Of a DNA stretch of 64,000 bases, positions 25,417 to 37,021 are shown in pieces. The position numbers were made by a program, and so were the translations under genes. How positions within the stretch are numbered: the stretch's first letter is position 1; each line of letters starts with the position of its first letter. The notes under the pieces are model-generated. The model was not told the DNA's origin. It did no database searches and worked only from the letters and a program-made list of their open reading frames with translations. The DNA comes from Glossina fuscipes (taxonomy: Eukaryota; Arthropoda; Insecta; Diptera; Glossinidae): the NCBI RefSeq assembly GCF_014805625.2, contig NW_023998452.1, positions 738,455 through 802,454 on the forward strand, read 5' to 3'.

Positions 25417-28171
25417 CAAACATTGCTACAACGTCAACAACAATACGCACCATTTCATTAAGAGACTGCCGCCTGCCTACGGTGTGTAAATCGCATTGTC
25501 TTCACATCGTGTGAACGGTGATAGAAAATCATGGAATGACAAAATAATCGTAAACATCGTGTCGTCGGTATGTATGTATTATTGAATGCGTATCAGTTTT
25601 ATTATTATAGTGTAAGTTTGAAATAGTTCAGTAGTTATATATATATATATGCTGCGTATATGTATGCATTAAGTAGTTGTGTAAGTAGTTATGTTTTTCC
25701 TTTATCTTTTTTTATAAATTAGGATATTTTAACAAACTCTCAAAGTGACAAAATGACATTAAGAAAAACCAAAAAAAAAAAAAAAAAAAAAAAAAACATA
25801 AAATAATTATAGGCACAGAAGATATTCAAACTATGAGGCGACTTGACAGGGATCTTCTAATATATCGGAAGTCTCGGAACGGAATTTCTCAAGAAACGAT
25901 ATTAAGCCAAACATTTTCGTTTTTTACCATAAAGCGCTCCCTACGGTTGCTTGCTATGCATATATGACACATCTTAGTGATAGCTACCAGAATTTTAGGT
26001 GAGTGGGTTCACTTTTTAGTAATGGCGCAGGAAATAAGTTTTATCGTTTCACTGTGTCTCTAGAGTTTAAAGAGGAAGCCAAGGAAGAACTTCACAATCT
26101 TATAAGTAACTGAATTTTATCTGGATGTTTTCACGTATCCATAATGGCAGGGAAAAGATAATTAACTTCGCCGTTGTATCCAGAGTTTATTTATCATCTT
26201 GATAGCAGTAATGGCACTGTTGTATGTAGGCGTCAGAATCATAGGTCGATAAGTTGATGTATTTAACTAACTATTGCAATAGTGTCCGCAATTCCTCTTC
26301 AATGTGTTTGTGTGATGCAAGCTTTTCTGCATCAATACTTATTAATAACAAATGAAATTGAGAATTACGCTTACGAGATCGACAAAGAGCAAAAAAAAGT
26401 AGAAGCCTGGGATGAATCCAGAGAAGAGAGAAACCGGTGTTGTTACCCTTGGAACTTATTACCACTTGTTCTGTGTTTGCACAAATACATATATATCCGA
26501 GATGAAAAAAAGAAATCGATGATGAATTCAGCAAACAAACGGCCAGAGTTACTTTAAAAACAGTTATGCAATTTTTCATTCAAATGCTGATAACTGCATG
26601 ACACGCTGCTAATCAGTCCATGAGATTCGACCATTAAATTTGGCAAGAGGAACTTTACTATGCTGTAGTCCACTCACGTTCACGACGTTTGGGCCTCGAT
26701 GACGCTCTCGTACGTGTCTGCTGTTGCGCGTCACATCACATTTTGTCGCCTCACTTTGTGACGAAAGTAGAATGTAATTGATGACACCATCTGTATTATG
26801 GTAATCTCTTCCAAGTTTTAGGCGCGAATTCGAATACACACACCACAGGAGGCTGATGGCAAATGAACCATACATTCAGTATTTGAATTAAAAATTTCAT
26901 AGCTGCTTTAAAAGTGACCATGGCGCTGCGTTTGCGTTTTCTTCTCAGAAGTTTCGTCAATTATATAATGTATATATATATATATATTGCAATTAAATAG
27001 AAGGTGTAAATATTAGACTGATTTGCGTAAATTGTAAGATTAAAACAGTATCGGTTCGTGGTTCTCACCAAATTCCTATTTGTATACCTCTTTACCAATG
27101 AGCCTCAGATTCGCTTACGGGGCATTCGTGAGTACCTTTTGTCAAGACAATGAATTGAAGAGAGTCATGCAACACTTTAAACAAACGGTACAAACGTGAA
27201 CTATCACAACCTCATCGACCATGTTCGGTTGCCAACGCAAATGTGAAATTCTACATAAACGCATCGAGCGCTTGGTCGTCTAACTCATGAGTCTCTTCTC
27301 AGGCACGCAAGTTGGCGGGCATTAATATCTGGTAGTAAGAAAGTAAATTAAAGCCGATATTAATCAATCAGTTTGTAAGAAGCGAAATTTAGACAATTAA
27401 GATTCAACTTGGTGGCCGCCTCTATTTAATCATATCTGAGACACTTACCATAAATGTTAATGTTCTTCACATATTTACCAGTTAGTGTTGTTGTTTATAT
27501 TAACAAAATGTAAAAGAATGTTAAGCCACAATGTTCTTTGTTTCTAGAGCAATTAACTTTGTAGCATAATATCTTATTAACATTAACATAACTAACAAGC
27601 TGCGCCGACTTATCGAAATTGTCCACGTTTTTAAAAACACAAATAGAAACAGAGCAGAGCAGATTGTGTATATAACACATTGTTTTATCCAGTGCACGGG
27701 GCAGGTACAGTGCCCCGCATACCTTCTCGTATTGACGATTATCCCATATCTTCATCTATCTATCGGGTAGTTTGCATTCAGAAATAAAACAAAAAAAAAC
27801 TAAAACTAACTAAAAACTAAACGTATTAAACAAATTCTTTTAAAATCCTTGAAACGTTTCCTTTTTTTGTTTTTGTTGTTTTAAGAAAAAAAAAGGGGTG
27901 AAGGAAAATATAAAAGAAATTTATTTAATGGGCAAAAACTATTTTTCTTAATGAAAAACAAGAGAGAGAAAACCGGATTAAAAGATGTTTTGTAAAAAAA
28001 AAAACGAACTTTCTAACGTTAAAGTTTTAATGACTAAAGTATAAATCAAGTAAAAATTTTCTTTTATTTTTACATTCTACTTTCTCAACTTCATCCATTT
28101 TGCGGGAACGTGAACTTTATAGGTAATGATGAAATGTTGCTTTTATTTTTTTAATTTATATTTTAGTGAGT
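25417..28171. other. 3' flank of the LRR gene, otherwise no gene
   Basis: Follows the LRR stop codon. It holds TA repeats (25641-25652, 26971-26985) and an A run of about 26 bases at 25771-25796. No exact AATAAA was found in the first few hundred bases after the stop, so the polyadenylation site is not placed. Nothing else recognised. Confidence 0.5.
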
Positions 28172-30493
28172 AGATCGACAGGCGAATATATTCGTTCACG
28201 TGAGCAACGCGTTTTAGAGACTGTCGTCAGTCAAAAGGTGAATCTCCTTATGGCAATACAAGTCGTTTTGAAGCTTAAGTGCGAGACTGATATTAACAGA
28301 ATTGATATTAAAGAAAAGGCCGACGATCGACTAGTCGCCCCTGTCACTAGCCTATAATAAATTCTTTTAACATCTCGGATACTTACTTTTCTCTTTCGAT
28401 CTGGCATTTTCCGGTTAATATATATCGTGTTCCTCGGTTAAAATCGCCTTTCACTGAATAATATTCAACATATATATGTATATATATTTCTTTCTCAAAT
28501 AAATGTTCAGGTACGCGCAATCAAATATATTTTTTATAAAATTAGTTTTCGAAAATAAAATAAAATTAACTCTTCTTCCGTTCAGCGGATCCCAATTAAA
28601 GGTAATTCCTATGAAACGCCTTTCTAACGAGGATTAGTCAAGTTGCTTTGTATAAGATATAAAATATAATTGATTTAAAGAGATGAAATCCAAATTGGTT
28701 CTTTGGTTCAGAGAGAATATATGTCGCAAAGAGGCGGAATCCCGACATTCCTAAAATTTTTAAAAGCATATATGCATCCGACCAAAAATCTTCAATCTTA
28801 AGTGAAATTTTGTTGAAGAGGGTGGAAAATCGCCAGCCGAATTTTCGTGTTTTTAGATGAATGGGAAATTCACGGTCTGCTAATGCTGGAATATATTCTT
28901 CGGTACTTTTTCAATAGTGAGTTCTGGGGTAGTAGGTGAATTTTCTTCTTTCGTAAGAGTGCAGTCATCTCTAGTCTCTAGTCCAACAATCTTCGCGGGT
29001 AGATGGGTGCATATATCATTAGAAGCGTTTTCATCCGTGACTTAATCACCGAATTGGTATTCCTTTTCGTGGGCGTAAACGTTTTGTTGTTCCGTAACCA
29101 ATCTGATTTGAGAATATGAGTTTGGTGGTTTTTGGTTCTGGCTCAGCCTACGTTGCATGTTCGCCACCCATCGTTTTCGCTTGCTCAACAACGTGCAATA
29201 ATTCATTTTGCGTTTTTACTCCAATCCCTACGCTCAGCGTTGAACATTTTGTAACTTGGGTTACTCAAGGCAGTATTAAACGTCATACACGGAGAATCGA
29301 TAAAATGAAGGGATGTGCTGCTGCTCTTGAAAGCAGTAGTTGATGCAATTGATTCTGCTTGTAGTTCCCATATACCGCCCATATTCCCACCCAGTTCCCA
29401 TATACCCCCACCACCCTCAATTTCTGTACTAACTAGCGAAAACACTGGTTTGCTACAATTTTAACTTTCCCCTGCGCGACTGTTAATACTGCCTTGAGTT
29501 GAGTAATCCAAGCAAGCAAATAAACTCTATTCTTCGTGAAGCAAATGGCAATGAAGATACGAAATGCATAACGCCGATCGTAGGAATTGGAGTAAAAACG
29601 CCAAATGAAATGAGAGCACGTTGCTCTGACCAATCGAAAACGATGGTTGGCGAACATGCAACGTAGGCTAAGCCAGAACCAAAAACCACCAAACTCATAT
29701 TCTCAAGTCCGACTGGTTTTGGTATACGAAACAACAAAACAGTTACGCACACGAAAAGGAATACCAATTCGGTGATTAAGTCACGGATGAAGACGCTTCT
29801 AATGATATATGCAGCCGTCCACCCGCGAAGATTGTTGGACTAGAGACTAGAGATGACTGCACTCTTACAAAAGAAGAAAATTCACCTACTACCACCAGTA
29901 CTCATTATTCAAAAAGTATCGAAGAATTTATTCCACCATTAGCAGAACGTGAATTTCCCATTCATTTACTAGCACGAAAATACGCCGGGCGGTTTTTCCA
30001 CCCCTCTTCAACAAAATTTCACTTAAAATTGAAGATTTCTGGTCGGATGCATATATGCTTTTAAAAATTTTAAGAATGTCGGAATTCCGCTTCCTTGCGA
30101 TATATATTTTCTCTCTTTGAAGCAAAAGAAACAATTTGGCTTTTTCTCCAATCAAAATTTATACCTATATAAAGCAACTTATGTTCTCGTTAGAAAGGCG
30201 TTTTATTTTATTTTCGAAAACTAATTTTATAATAAATACATTCGTGTAAGACGCTTTTGAAAATTGCAGCCCGCCGCGTGACCGTGCTGAACTGCAATCT
30301 TCCGAGAAATGTTAACAAAATTTATATTAGACTACAGAAAAGGGGCGACTAGTCCACTGTCAGCGTTTCTTTTATGTAAATTCGATCAATGTCACTGTTG
30401 AGGTATTGCTTCAGAACGACCCGTATTACCATAAGGAGGTTTACGCGTTGCGTTTAAGAGCATTCTTCAATAAAGACATTCGCCTGTCGATTA
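28172..30493. repeat. 2.3-kb palindromic element with ~1-kb inverted arms
   Basis: The left arm (about 28172-29287) is the inverted counterpart of the right arm (about 29478-30493). Outermost blocks: ATCGACAGGCGAAT at the left matches its reverse complement at the right end. Inner blocks match over long stretches: 28931-29000 equals the reverse complement of 29821-29890 at 69 of 70 positions. The left arm carries extra insertions, including about 50 bases near 28563-28612 and more variable sequence near 28380-28530. Each arm has an inward-reading frame (left plus 29116-29343, right minus 29483-29767) sharing MSLVVFGSG, AYVACSP and FTPIPT. No known family was recognised. It could be a foldback-type transposon, two opposed copies of one repeat, or a long hairpin RNA locus. 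Confidence 0.8.
29363..29416 (+). repeat. Short C-rich tandem repeat in the palindrome spacer
   Basis: The spacer between the inverted arms contains two copies of AGTTCCCATATACC plus related CCCATATTCCCACCC units, unusually C-rich for this window. It lies at the loop of the potential hairpin. Confidence 0.7.
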
Positions 30494-32637
30494 AAACCCC
30501 CGCCCTTCCGATTCTATCCCTATGCAAGTACGTTGCTTTTGCCTGGTAAGAGGAGAAAAAACTGAGTTATGTATAAACGTAGGGGACGGTGAATAGTATA
30601 ACGAGTGTGCTTTACTTCGCTAGGAAAAAATTTTTTTTTTTTTGGTTTTCACACGAAACCGTTCCCAACAACTTATTAAACGCTCAGATAAATTCAGAAA
30701 GAGTAATCGTATGGAAGTATAAAAAATGTTTGTATTAAGCTAAAGCTGAAAGGGGAAGGCATTATTAATCCTTAAAAAATCGACCAATGCTTGAGCGGAA
30801 TTGTGAAAAGACATTAATATAAAGGCAATGCGCTGGCGATTAATTTTCATTTGAAATCAAAAAATAAATAAATTTCAGTATTCCTTCGTGTGATGTCATC
30901 CATCTTGGTATCTTGGTAAACTTGATATTATCTAAAACCTTAAACCAAAACCGCATTGCCATAAAATGGCAAATCTTTCCATCCAACAATTAAAAAGTAA
31001 TTCTAAATATTTCAACAACACATAAAAAATCATTACCAATAAAGCGAAAAAGAAAAAACGAGTAACGAATAAAAGGATAGGAAGTTTTTTTTTTCTAAAG
31101 CCACAAATTGTTGTTGTTGTTGTTGTAATATTTTATTCCATACCATTCTTTTTTGCACTTCACTGAATGTTGTCGTGATAAATTCACGCACATACACATA
31201 TATAATCTCGTTGTGTTGCTTCTTTCTAGTGCGCTTATAAATCCAGTGAAAAGAAAATAAAAAGACGTTACTGCTGCTCTTGTTGTCTGTTACCGCATGG
31301 ATTAAAGAAAAGGAAGAAAAATAATTTTCACTTTTCTGCTTTTTCTTCCTTTTTGTACCTTTTTTTTCGTTTTGAAAGCATTTTTCGAGCACCACCGTAA
31401 GCTAGCTGTTGTGTGTGAGTGTGTGTTTGTATATCATAAGCAATTTTGCTTTTAATGGTGTGTTTTTCTATGGATACTTGACCGCAAGACCTACTGCACC
31501 AACTAACATACAATTTCAAGTGTCATTATTGTTATTTAGCTAAGAGAAAATGGATAGTCTTTGTTAACATTTCGCTCAGCAATATAAGGCGTTCAAGCGT
31601 TTCTTGCCTTACTTATAAAACTCCCTGACAATTATTTATTTACTTTTTCCATTTCTTTGTGAGAGATTTAAGATTTTCGCCACAGACTCAAACACGTTCA
31701 ATTACACTTAAACGCTTAATTGCAATTACTAATTAAACTTGTCGTGACAGATAATAAGTAAAATTAAGTGAAAGAAATATATATGCTTCTTGAGCTAAGA
31801 TAAAGCGCTTGATATCTTTTATCAAATGTTTTGAGGGGCAATATTAAATTGTTGATAGCATTTTGTCAAATGCCAAGGGAATCAAAGGTAGTCTCTGTTT
31901 CTTTTACAAATGAGTTTATTTAACATCAAAACGAGGCCTTTTCATCAATATATTGTTCGACAATTTTCCGTTCGTTATTAACGGGAATCGAGCGAATGAT
32001 TTACCAAGCGCCGTTACATATGTGCAAACACGAAAGTTGAAAACTTTGTTTAATAACAATCCGTATTGGCGTTTATTCCAGTCCGACGGAATAATCGTTT
32101 GGAGGACAGCATCATCTTCCTTACCAATGTTTATTCTTAGTTTTTATATAATGATGGACTTAATTATAAATTTTCTTCATTTTTTTTAAACATGTTAATT
32201 AAAGGCAAGGTGCTAGTACCACTGGAAAGAGACTTTGCCAAGCGGTTCCTTTCAAAGTCTTATAGCAAAACTTTGTTCATTTCGGAGATATTGGCATCGA
32301 AATTTCTCAGGCAAACATTTGTTTTTCTCACTCCTTATATAAATGTTTCCTTCCTTTATTGTATAAACATTAAATTTTTAAATTTATATTTATGAAAAGA
32401 GTACTAACCTCTTTTAAAGACTTGATCTTTGTGTGAGAAACTTTTTTCACACAGCTTATAAAATGTTTTTTGGTTTTCTCTTTTTCTTCTTTTTTAACTA
32501 TCTCTCTCTCTCTCGCTCATTTATCTTTTAGCATAAAAAACATAAAGTACAATAGAAATTGATGTCAAATTTAATGAAACTTTACTGCAGCATTGCGGAC
32601 ACTTTGTCGCAAAAACTCGCTTGCTATAGGCAATAAC
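30494..32637. other. Intergenic DNA, no gene supported
   Basis: AT-rich sequence with poly-A/T and CAA/TTG runs (31108-31125). The open frames here are lysine- or phenylalanine-rich and look like translated low-complexity DNA. In particular, no remainder of a Rev1 gene was found to the left of the Rev1-like exon at 32.7 kb. Confidence 0.5.
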
Positions 32638-32787
32638 TGTTAAACCATTGACAAAAATAGAAATGCCCGCGAAAAGATCAGATTTTTTAAAAGGATTGCT
32701 GGCATTACTAAATTGTTCCTCCAATTTAGTAATCTTTGCCTGCATATAGCCACCCCAATCGTCAAATCCATTATTCATGATCAACAT
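32638..32787 (-). pseudogene. Rev1: Orphan N-terminal fragment of Rev1 polymerase
   Basis: The minus-strand frame starting with ATG at 32787 reads NNGFDDWGGYMQAKITKLEE, then QFSNASNPFKKSDLFAG and ISIFVNGLT. This matches the characteristic start of REV1, the Y-family deoxycytidyl transferase of translesion synthesis: the DWGGYM-AK--KLEEQF motif leading into the first strand of the BRCT domain (VNGxT). In REV1 the next residues are DPSAxELxxLMM. Here the sequence after ACA (GTTATT, a poor splice donor) diverges and reaches a stop about 40 codons later. The remaining ~900 residues (BRCT remainder, polymerase, C-terminal domain) are not seen on this strand between here and the LRR gene at 25.4 kb. 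So this is most likely a gene fragment or pseudogene. A real first exon with a misassembled or very distant remainder cannot be excluded. Confidence 0.65.
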
Positions 32788-33105
32788 TTGTGTATTTATA
32801 TGAAAGCATAAGCTTTAGGCTAAATTTGTAATACCGAAGGCACAACAATGCAAAGAATCCCGCTACTAAATCACGATTTTTTTGATACAATTTTCCAAAC
32901 TTAAAAGGGAATAAAAGCAGTTAATCGTAAGCTTAACATTTTTCTTTACATCATAACAAAGTTTACTTCTTCTATAGCGGTCTGCACGAAAAGCTATTGA
33001 GAATATGTCGGCATTCTGTTTACATATAGACCTGAGCTTTAAGATTATAATAATCTTCAATAATAATAAACTTCACCTTCTTGTTAGGAAAGCACTGAAA
33101 ACTCT

Positions 33106-33480
33106 AAACAAAAATTGGGAGTTTTTTGATGGCACTCGTCTTCGGCTCTCGTCCTTTCGTTCGCTCTGAACGTCCTCGACTGGGACTACGAGAGCGATGC
33201 TTATGTTTGCGTTTCTTTTTGTGTTTTTCCCGATAATGCTCTCATTCACGGCTGTTGCCCCGGTAAACGCTTTCCGAAGATGAATAGCGTTCTTGGTGCC
33301 TGCGGGAACTGCGTTCACGATTGACAGACGATGTTGGCAATGATTGATGATAATCACGATCGTCGTGCTCTCCTCGACAATTAACAGGCGGTTTAGGTGG
33401 CGCTCTGTTAACATATTGTTCACGACTGAGACCAGAGCGCTCATAGTCGACTTCTGTTTTCATTTCTTCGTGACGTCCCC
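33106..33480 (-). pseudogene. Arg/Ser- and Lys/His-rich C-terminal coding remnant
   Basis: The minus-strand frame reads DYERSGLSREQYVNRAPPKP, then RRHQERYSSSESVYRGNSRE, a TGA stop, then EHYREKHKKKRKHKHRSRSP, SRGRSERTKGREPKT and a final stop. The sequence stays in frame across the TGA (about 33240), which fits a CGA to TGA nonsense change inside a once continuous RS-rich tail. Such tails are typical of nuclear RNA-processing or chromatin proteins. The parent gene is not identified. An in-frame UGA in an intact gene is possible but less likely. Confidence 0.45.
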
Positions 33481-33505
33481 CTTGTACGTACTGTAATATT
33501 TAAAC

Positions 33506-33710
33506 CATCTGAACGACAATATTGTTCAATTTCTTTTCAATTTGCTTCTTTATGGGCACGGGAATACGGGACAAGGGAAATAGTGTCGGAAACCAATCTT
33601 GTTCGTTTAGGAACTGATAAATCATTTGACCAATAATTACTAACAAAGACATTTGACCCATTGTAGCAGTTGTAGCGTTTCCTTTTTCTTCGCTTCCTCT
33701 TCCTCTTCCC
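33506..33710 (-). CDS. Exon-like minus-strand segment, unknown protein
   Basis: Begins after an AACAAAACAG acceptor-like site and is open to a TAA just past 33506. It encodes RGRGSEEKGNATTATMGQM, then IYQFLNEQDWFPTLFPLSRI and PVPIKKQIEKKLNNIVVQM. Residue composition is balanced, unlike the chance frames around it. No domain recognised. It lies between the RS-rich remnant and the segment at 34.3 kb on the same strand, so it may belong to the same broken or intron-containing gene, but I could not make every splice phase agree. Confidence 0.35.
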
Positions 33711-34223
33711 CTGTTTTGTTATTGTTTACACTCGAATCCTTCCTCGATGAACACCTTAAATTGTAGAGTAGTATATATATGTCTTCATGAGACATCTTGC
33801 AAAAAGCAATCGGATATTTCTTGCTGTGGTTTGTTTCACAGCCGGGGTTTTTGTTTTCGTTGTCTGATTACACACTGTTCTTTTCTTTTTAATAAAAATC
33901 AAATGTCTTTTGTTGTACACACGAGAAAACAAAAAAAAAAATGAATTAAAAAAAAATGGAAAAAGAAATATGCTTAAAAATTTCCTAATTGGATTAGAAA
34001 AATTCGTTTTTAAAATCCAGAATCATTACGACAGTGTTGAAAAGCGATCTGTTTCTAAATCCACCGCCGGATATTCAACAGAAATTCCCAAAACTTCGTT
34101 AAGCCTACTTTACCATTCAAAAATCTTTTTAGTTCCTCTTAGCTTATCTCAAATGTATATATATATTGCTAAGGCTACTTTCCATGACAGACAGTTTTCG
34201 TACTTTTATTTATGGGTTCTTAC

Positions 34224-34376
34224 CATTTGTTTTTGCGCATTTAGATTTCTTTGAACTAAAGTTGGCGCCATCTTTGCGTTTGACCTCATTTCCTGAGCTT
34301 TCGGCGTTATTGGCATTGGAACACGAAGAACGATTGGTGTTTCTAAGGCGTGCACGAGTTTCCATAGAGTGCACAA
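34224..34376 (-). CDS. Exon-like minus-strand segment starting METRARLRN
   Basis: Preceded by the acceptor GTTTAATTCAG and ended by AATG followed by GTAAGA, a strong donor. The internal ATG at 34365 opens METRARLRNTNRSSCSNANN, then AESSGNEVKRKDGANFSSKK and SKCAKTN. It is a hydrophilic, basic, nuclear-protein-like sequence. This could be a translation start or an internal exon. No orthologue recognised. The splice signals make chance less likely; transcript evidence would decide. Confidence 0.45.
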
Positions 34377-34467
34377 CTGAATTAAACAAATATTGTAAAG
34401 TACAGAAGATGGTTATGAATGAGAGAAATACCGAGACAAACGAAAGAGATGTGAATTGACTTACGGG

Positions 34468-34872
34468 TTAGCGAAGTCTTTCTTTCCTTTTTCTTACACG
34501 TGGGGAAAGCATTTCGACATATTTGGTCTTTTCTGTTGTTTTACTAATTGATTGCAGCGAATTTTCTTCCCTGCCAATTCTAACAGTGCTAGTCATAGGA
34601 ACTGATTGAACGAAGTTATAGTCAACGCAACCTGGATATTCGTTTTTCACTTCCTGAATTTTTGACGTATGAAAATTTCCAATCTCTTGGTCTCTGTTAG
34701 CTGAATTTTGGTCTATACTGTTCTCGTTATTTGTAGCGTTTTTTCCAAGTCGCTTTTTGCCTACTTGCTCTTCTTCAATCGAAGGAAAATGATTTTTCCT
34801 ATCGGTTTTTTCGTCCCAGATATACGATTTTCTTTTAAATAATTCGTTTCTCTTGCAACCCTCTTACTTACA
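34468..34872 (-). CDS. Exon-like minus-strand segment, 134 codons
   Basis: Open from just after a TAA near 34873 to a TAA at 34468, with balanced polar composition. It includes KRNELFKRKSYIWDEKTDRK, FPSIEEEQVGKKRLGKN and CVDYNFVQSVPMTSTVRIGR, then KYVEMLSPR. Two donor-like sites occur near its end (CGTGTAAGA about 34500, and CCGTAAGT just after the stop codon). Using the earlier one would avoid the stop and lead to the 34.3-kb segment. Unknown function; hydrophilic. Confidence 0.4.
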
Positions 34873-34879
34873 TCTCGCT

Positions 34880-36190
34880 AGTGTGTAAGAAATGAAATGA
34901 AATGAATTCCCAGAGCTAAGGTTCCCTGTGTGAGACGTAAGGAATAAAGGGGAATATTCAATGATCCGATCCGTCAATCTACAGCATATTTGATTATTTT
35001 TAAGATATTCGACGCACAAAAAGAGAGAATACGCATGCTTAAGCAGGCCAATCGATAAAAAAACATGGTATCGTTTTATTACTCAATGTAAAAACTATCT
35101 CTAAGTAAAGTAGCCTTAGATTTCTTTTAAGTGTTTTTTACACACTGTAATAATCTTAAAGTATAATGTATACATTAACATATGGATGCCTGGGCGGACT
35201 TCTCTAAATAATAGCTCAATTTAGACCAATTTATTTAAAAATTGCTATAATTTACTACACGACCCAAAAAAGTGCCAAAAATCGAGATACACCGACAATT
35301 AGAATCCTTCAAAGATTATTCCCAAATTTAAAAAAAAAGAAAAGACAACTAGAAACCTCAAAAGCCTAGCATGGACTGTAGAAATTTAGGGAGAGTATCG
35401 AACAGTGTTTCTCAATTTCAATACAAAACTTTCGTGCCAATTTCTCTTTTACCCAATTTTTTTTTTTTGATATTTTGTGCCAACTTAGACGATCATATCT
35501 TAGAGATGTACTAATAAAATTGAACTAAAACACAACACGCAGAAATCCAAAAGAGTATCGTCGTCGTCATGGTTTGGTGAAGAAACTTCATATGAAAAAT
35601 AAAAACTATTTTGACCATAATATGGTTTAGAAAATAATGCCAAAAAATCTTTTTGAGAGAAGAAGAAGCAAAACACAACTAGAAAGAAAACAATAATGTT
35701 ACTTAAAATATACTGATGAAAATATTGTAGACTAATATTATTTGAATTTGTAAACAAAAAAAAAAACCAAGAAAAAACAATATTGTGGTTACACTTAAAA
35801 TGCAATCAAATGTTATGTTAGTTGTAAAGTCAAAACAATTCCCACAATAAGATATAATTTTAAAACAATGTCCATTTGACATTCGGGACTACATCGAATT
35901 GTTCAATACCCTAACATTTTTAACAAATTTTAAATTCTTTATAACCCTTTAAAGGAAAGCCTCAGATTTGCTGAGTTACTTTGTCTGCGAAAATTGTGTT
36001 TAAGTCAGTTACCTTAATGACGCAATGTAAGAATCTAATAATCTAAATAATATAAAAGGCGTTCATGGTCACTCATATGAACCGTTTTTGACCACAATTC
36101 TACGAGATTCTTATTCCAACGTAACATCGCATTTCCTGTTCTGTGTCCTCTTTTTTTTCTTCACCTATGATCAATGACTCAGCAGATGTC
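34880..36190. other. Intergenic or intronic DNA, nothing recognised
   Basis: AT-rich, with homopolymer runs and no frame of convincing composition. If the flanking minus-strand segments belong to one gene, this would be intron. Confidence 0.4.
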
Positions 36191-36199
36191 ACCTATTCT

Positions 36200-36400
36200 T
36201 GCAACATAATGGCGCCCAGAAAGAAGAAAGGCAGTGGGGAGGTGATGCTCGCAGCCCATGGTCGCAGTGGATGTGTGCCCACCAACATATAAATGTGATG
36301 CTTTTACTAAGTGAGCGCTCACTATAGCTACGACCACCGGACATTGGCTTGGGACTCGCGATTTTTACCTACTCTCGCCTACTGGGGCGGAGTAAATGTT
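36200..36400 (-). repeat. tRNA-derived SINE, copy 2
   Basis: Minus-strand reading shows TCGCGAGTCCCAAGCCAATG, then GGTCGTAGCTATAGTGAGCG and CTCACTTAGTAAAAGCAT. It continues with GGGCACACATCCACTGCGAC and ends in CCTTTCTTCTTTCTGGGCGC. Body and pyrimidine-rich 3' end match the copies at 0.2, 44.0 and 49.8 kb. The B-box is degraded. Ends approximate. Confidence 0.65.
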
Positions 36401-36841
36401 GAAAAATTTTTGCTTTTTTCTTTCCACGTTTAGTGGACATACAATCAATTGAAAAAGCGTAAACCGTTAAAATAAATTCTTTTCACATCTGCCTGATCTA
36501 TCCATTTTCCTCCTGATTTCTTCAGTCTGCTCATACAGCTCATGTGCATAAAATCCATCAGACCATTTCGTTCGAGATGTATTCGAATAAGCACTAAACC
36601 TAACAATGTTCGCTACCATCAAAAGCACGCAGTGGCCGAAGGCTACCTCTACGGCAATATGCTGTGGCTGTTCCTCCGTGGTTTAAAAATTCCCGTGGTA
36701 TTCGATGGTTTTATCTGAAAGTTGAACTCGCCTCTCTTTTTGACTGCATTGCTTCTTGCATTTTGCTGATGTTTTCCATTGTGGGATGAGATTATTTGTG
36801 CTGTAATGAATTGTGATGGGCTTTTCTTCTTGTGTACAATT

Positions 36842-37021
36842 TTACTTTTCATGTCGTCCCTTCACGTGTTGCTTCAATTCATTCATTCCAAAAAGTTCTC
36901 CGCATAAGGGACATATAACATGTGACCGATTACAATGGGCATAGTATTCAAGCAATTTGAGAAAAACTACTAGGAACATAAAGCGATTTACAATGCGTCG
37001 TAAGACGAATTTTCTCTTCAT
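36842..37021 (-). CDS. Small zinc-finger-like frame (59 codons)
   Basis: ATG at 37021, stop TAA at 36842-36844. It ends CNRSHVICPLCGELFGMNEL then KQHVKGRHEK, giving C-x2-C-x11-H-x4-H. This is one residue shorter in the finger than the classical C2H2 spacing (x12). The N-terminal half is hydrophobic and basic and may not be genuine coding sequence; the real exon may start further in. On the same strand, an open segment ending in an acceptable donor lies just upstream (about 37251-37348, MNRLFAECNLDSRTRTFESK). It may be a zinc-finger exon of an unidentified or decayed gene. Confidence 0.35.
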   Translation of the reverse strand: MKRKFVLRRIVNRFMFLVVFLKLLEYYAHCNRSHVICPLCGELFGMNELKQHVKGRHEK

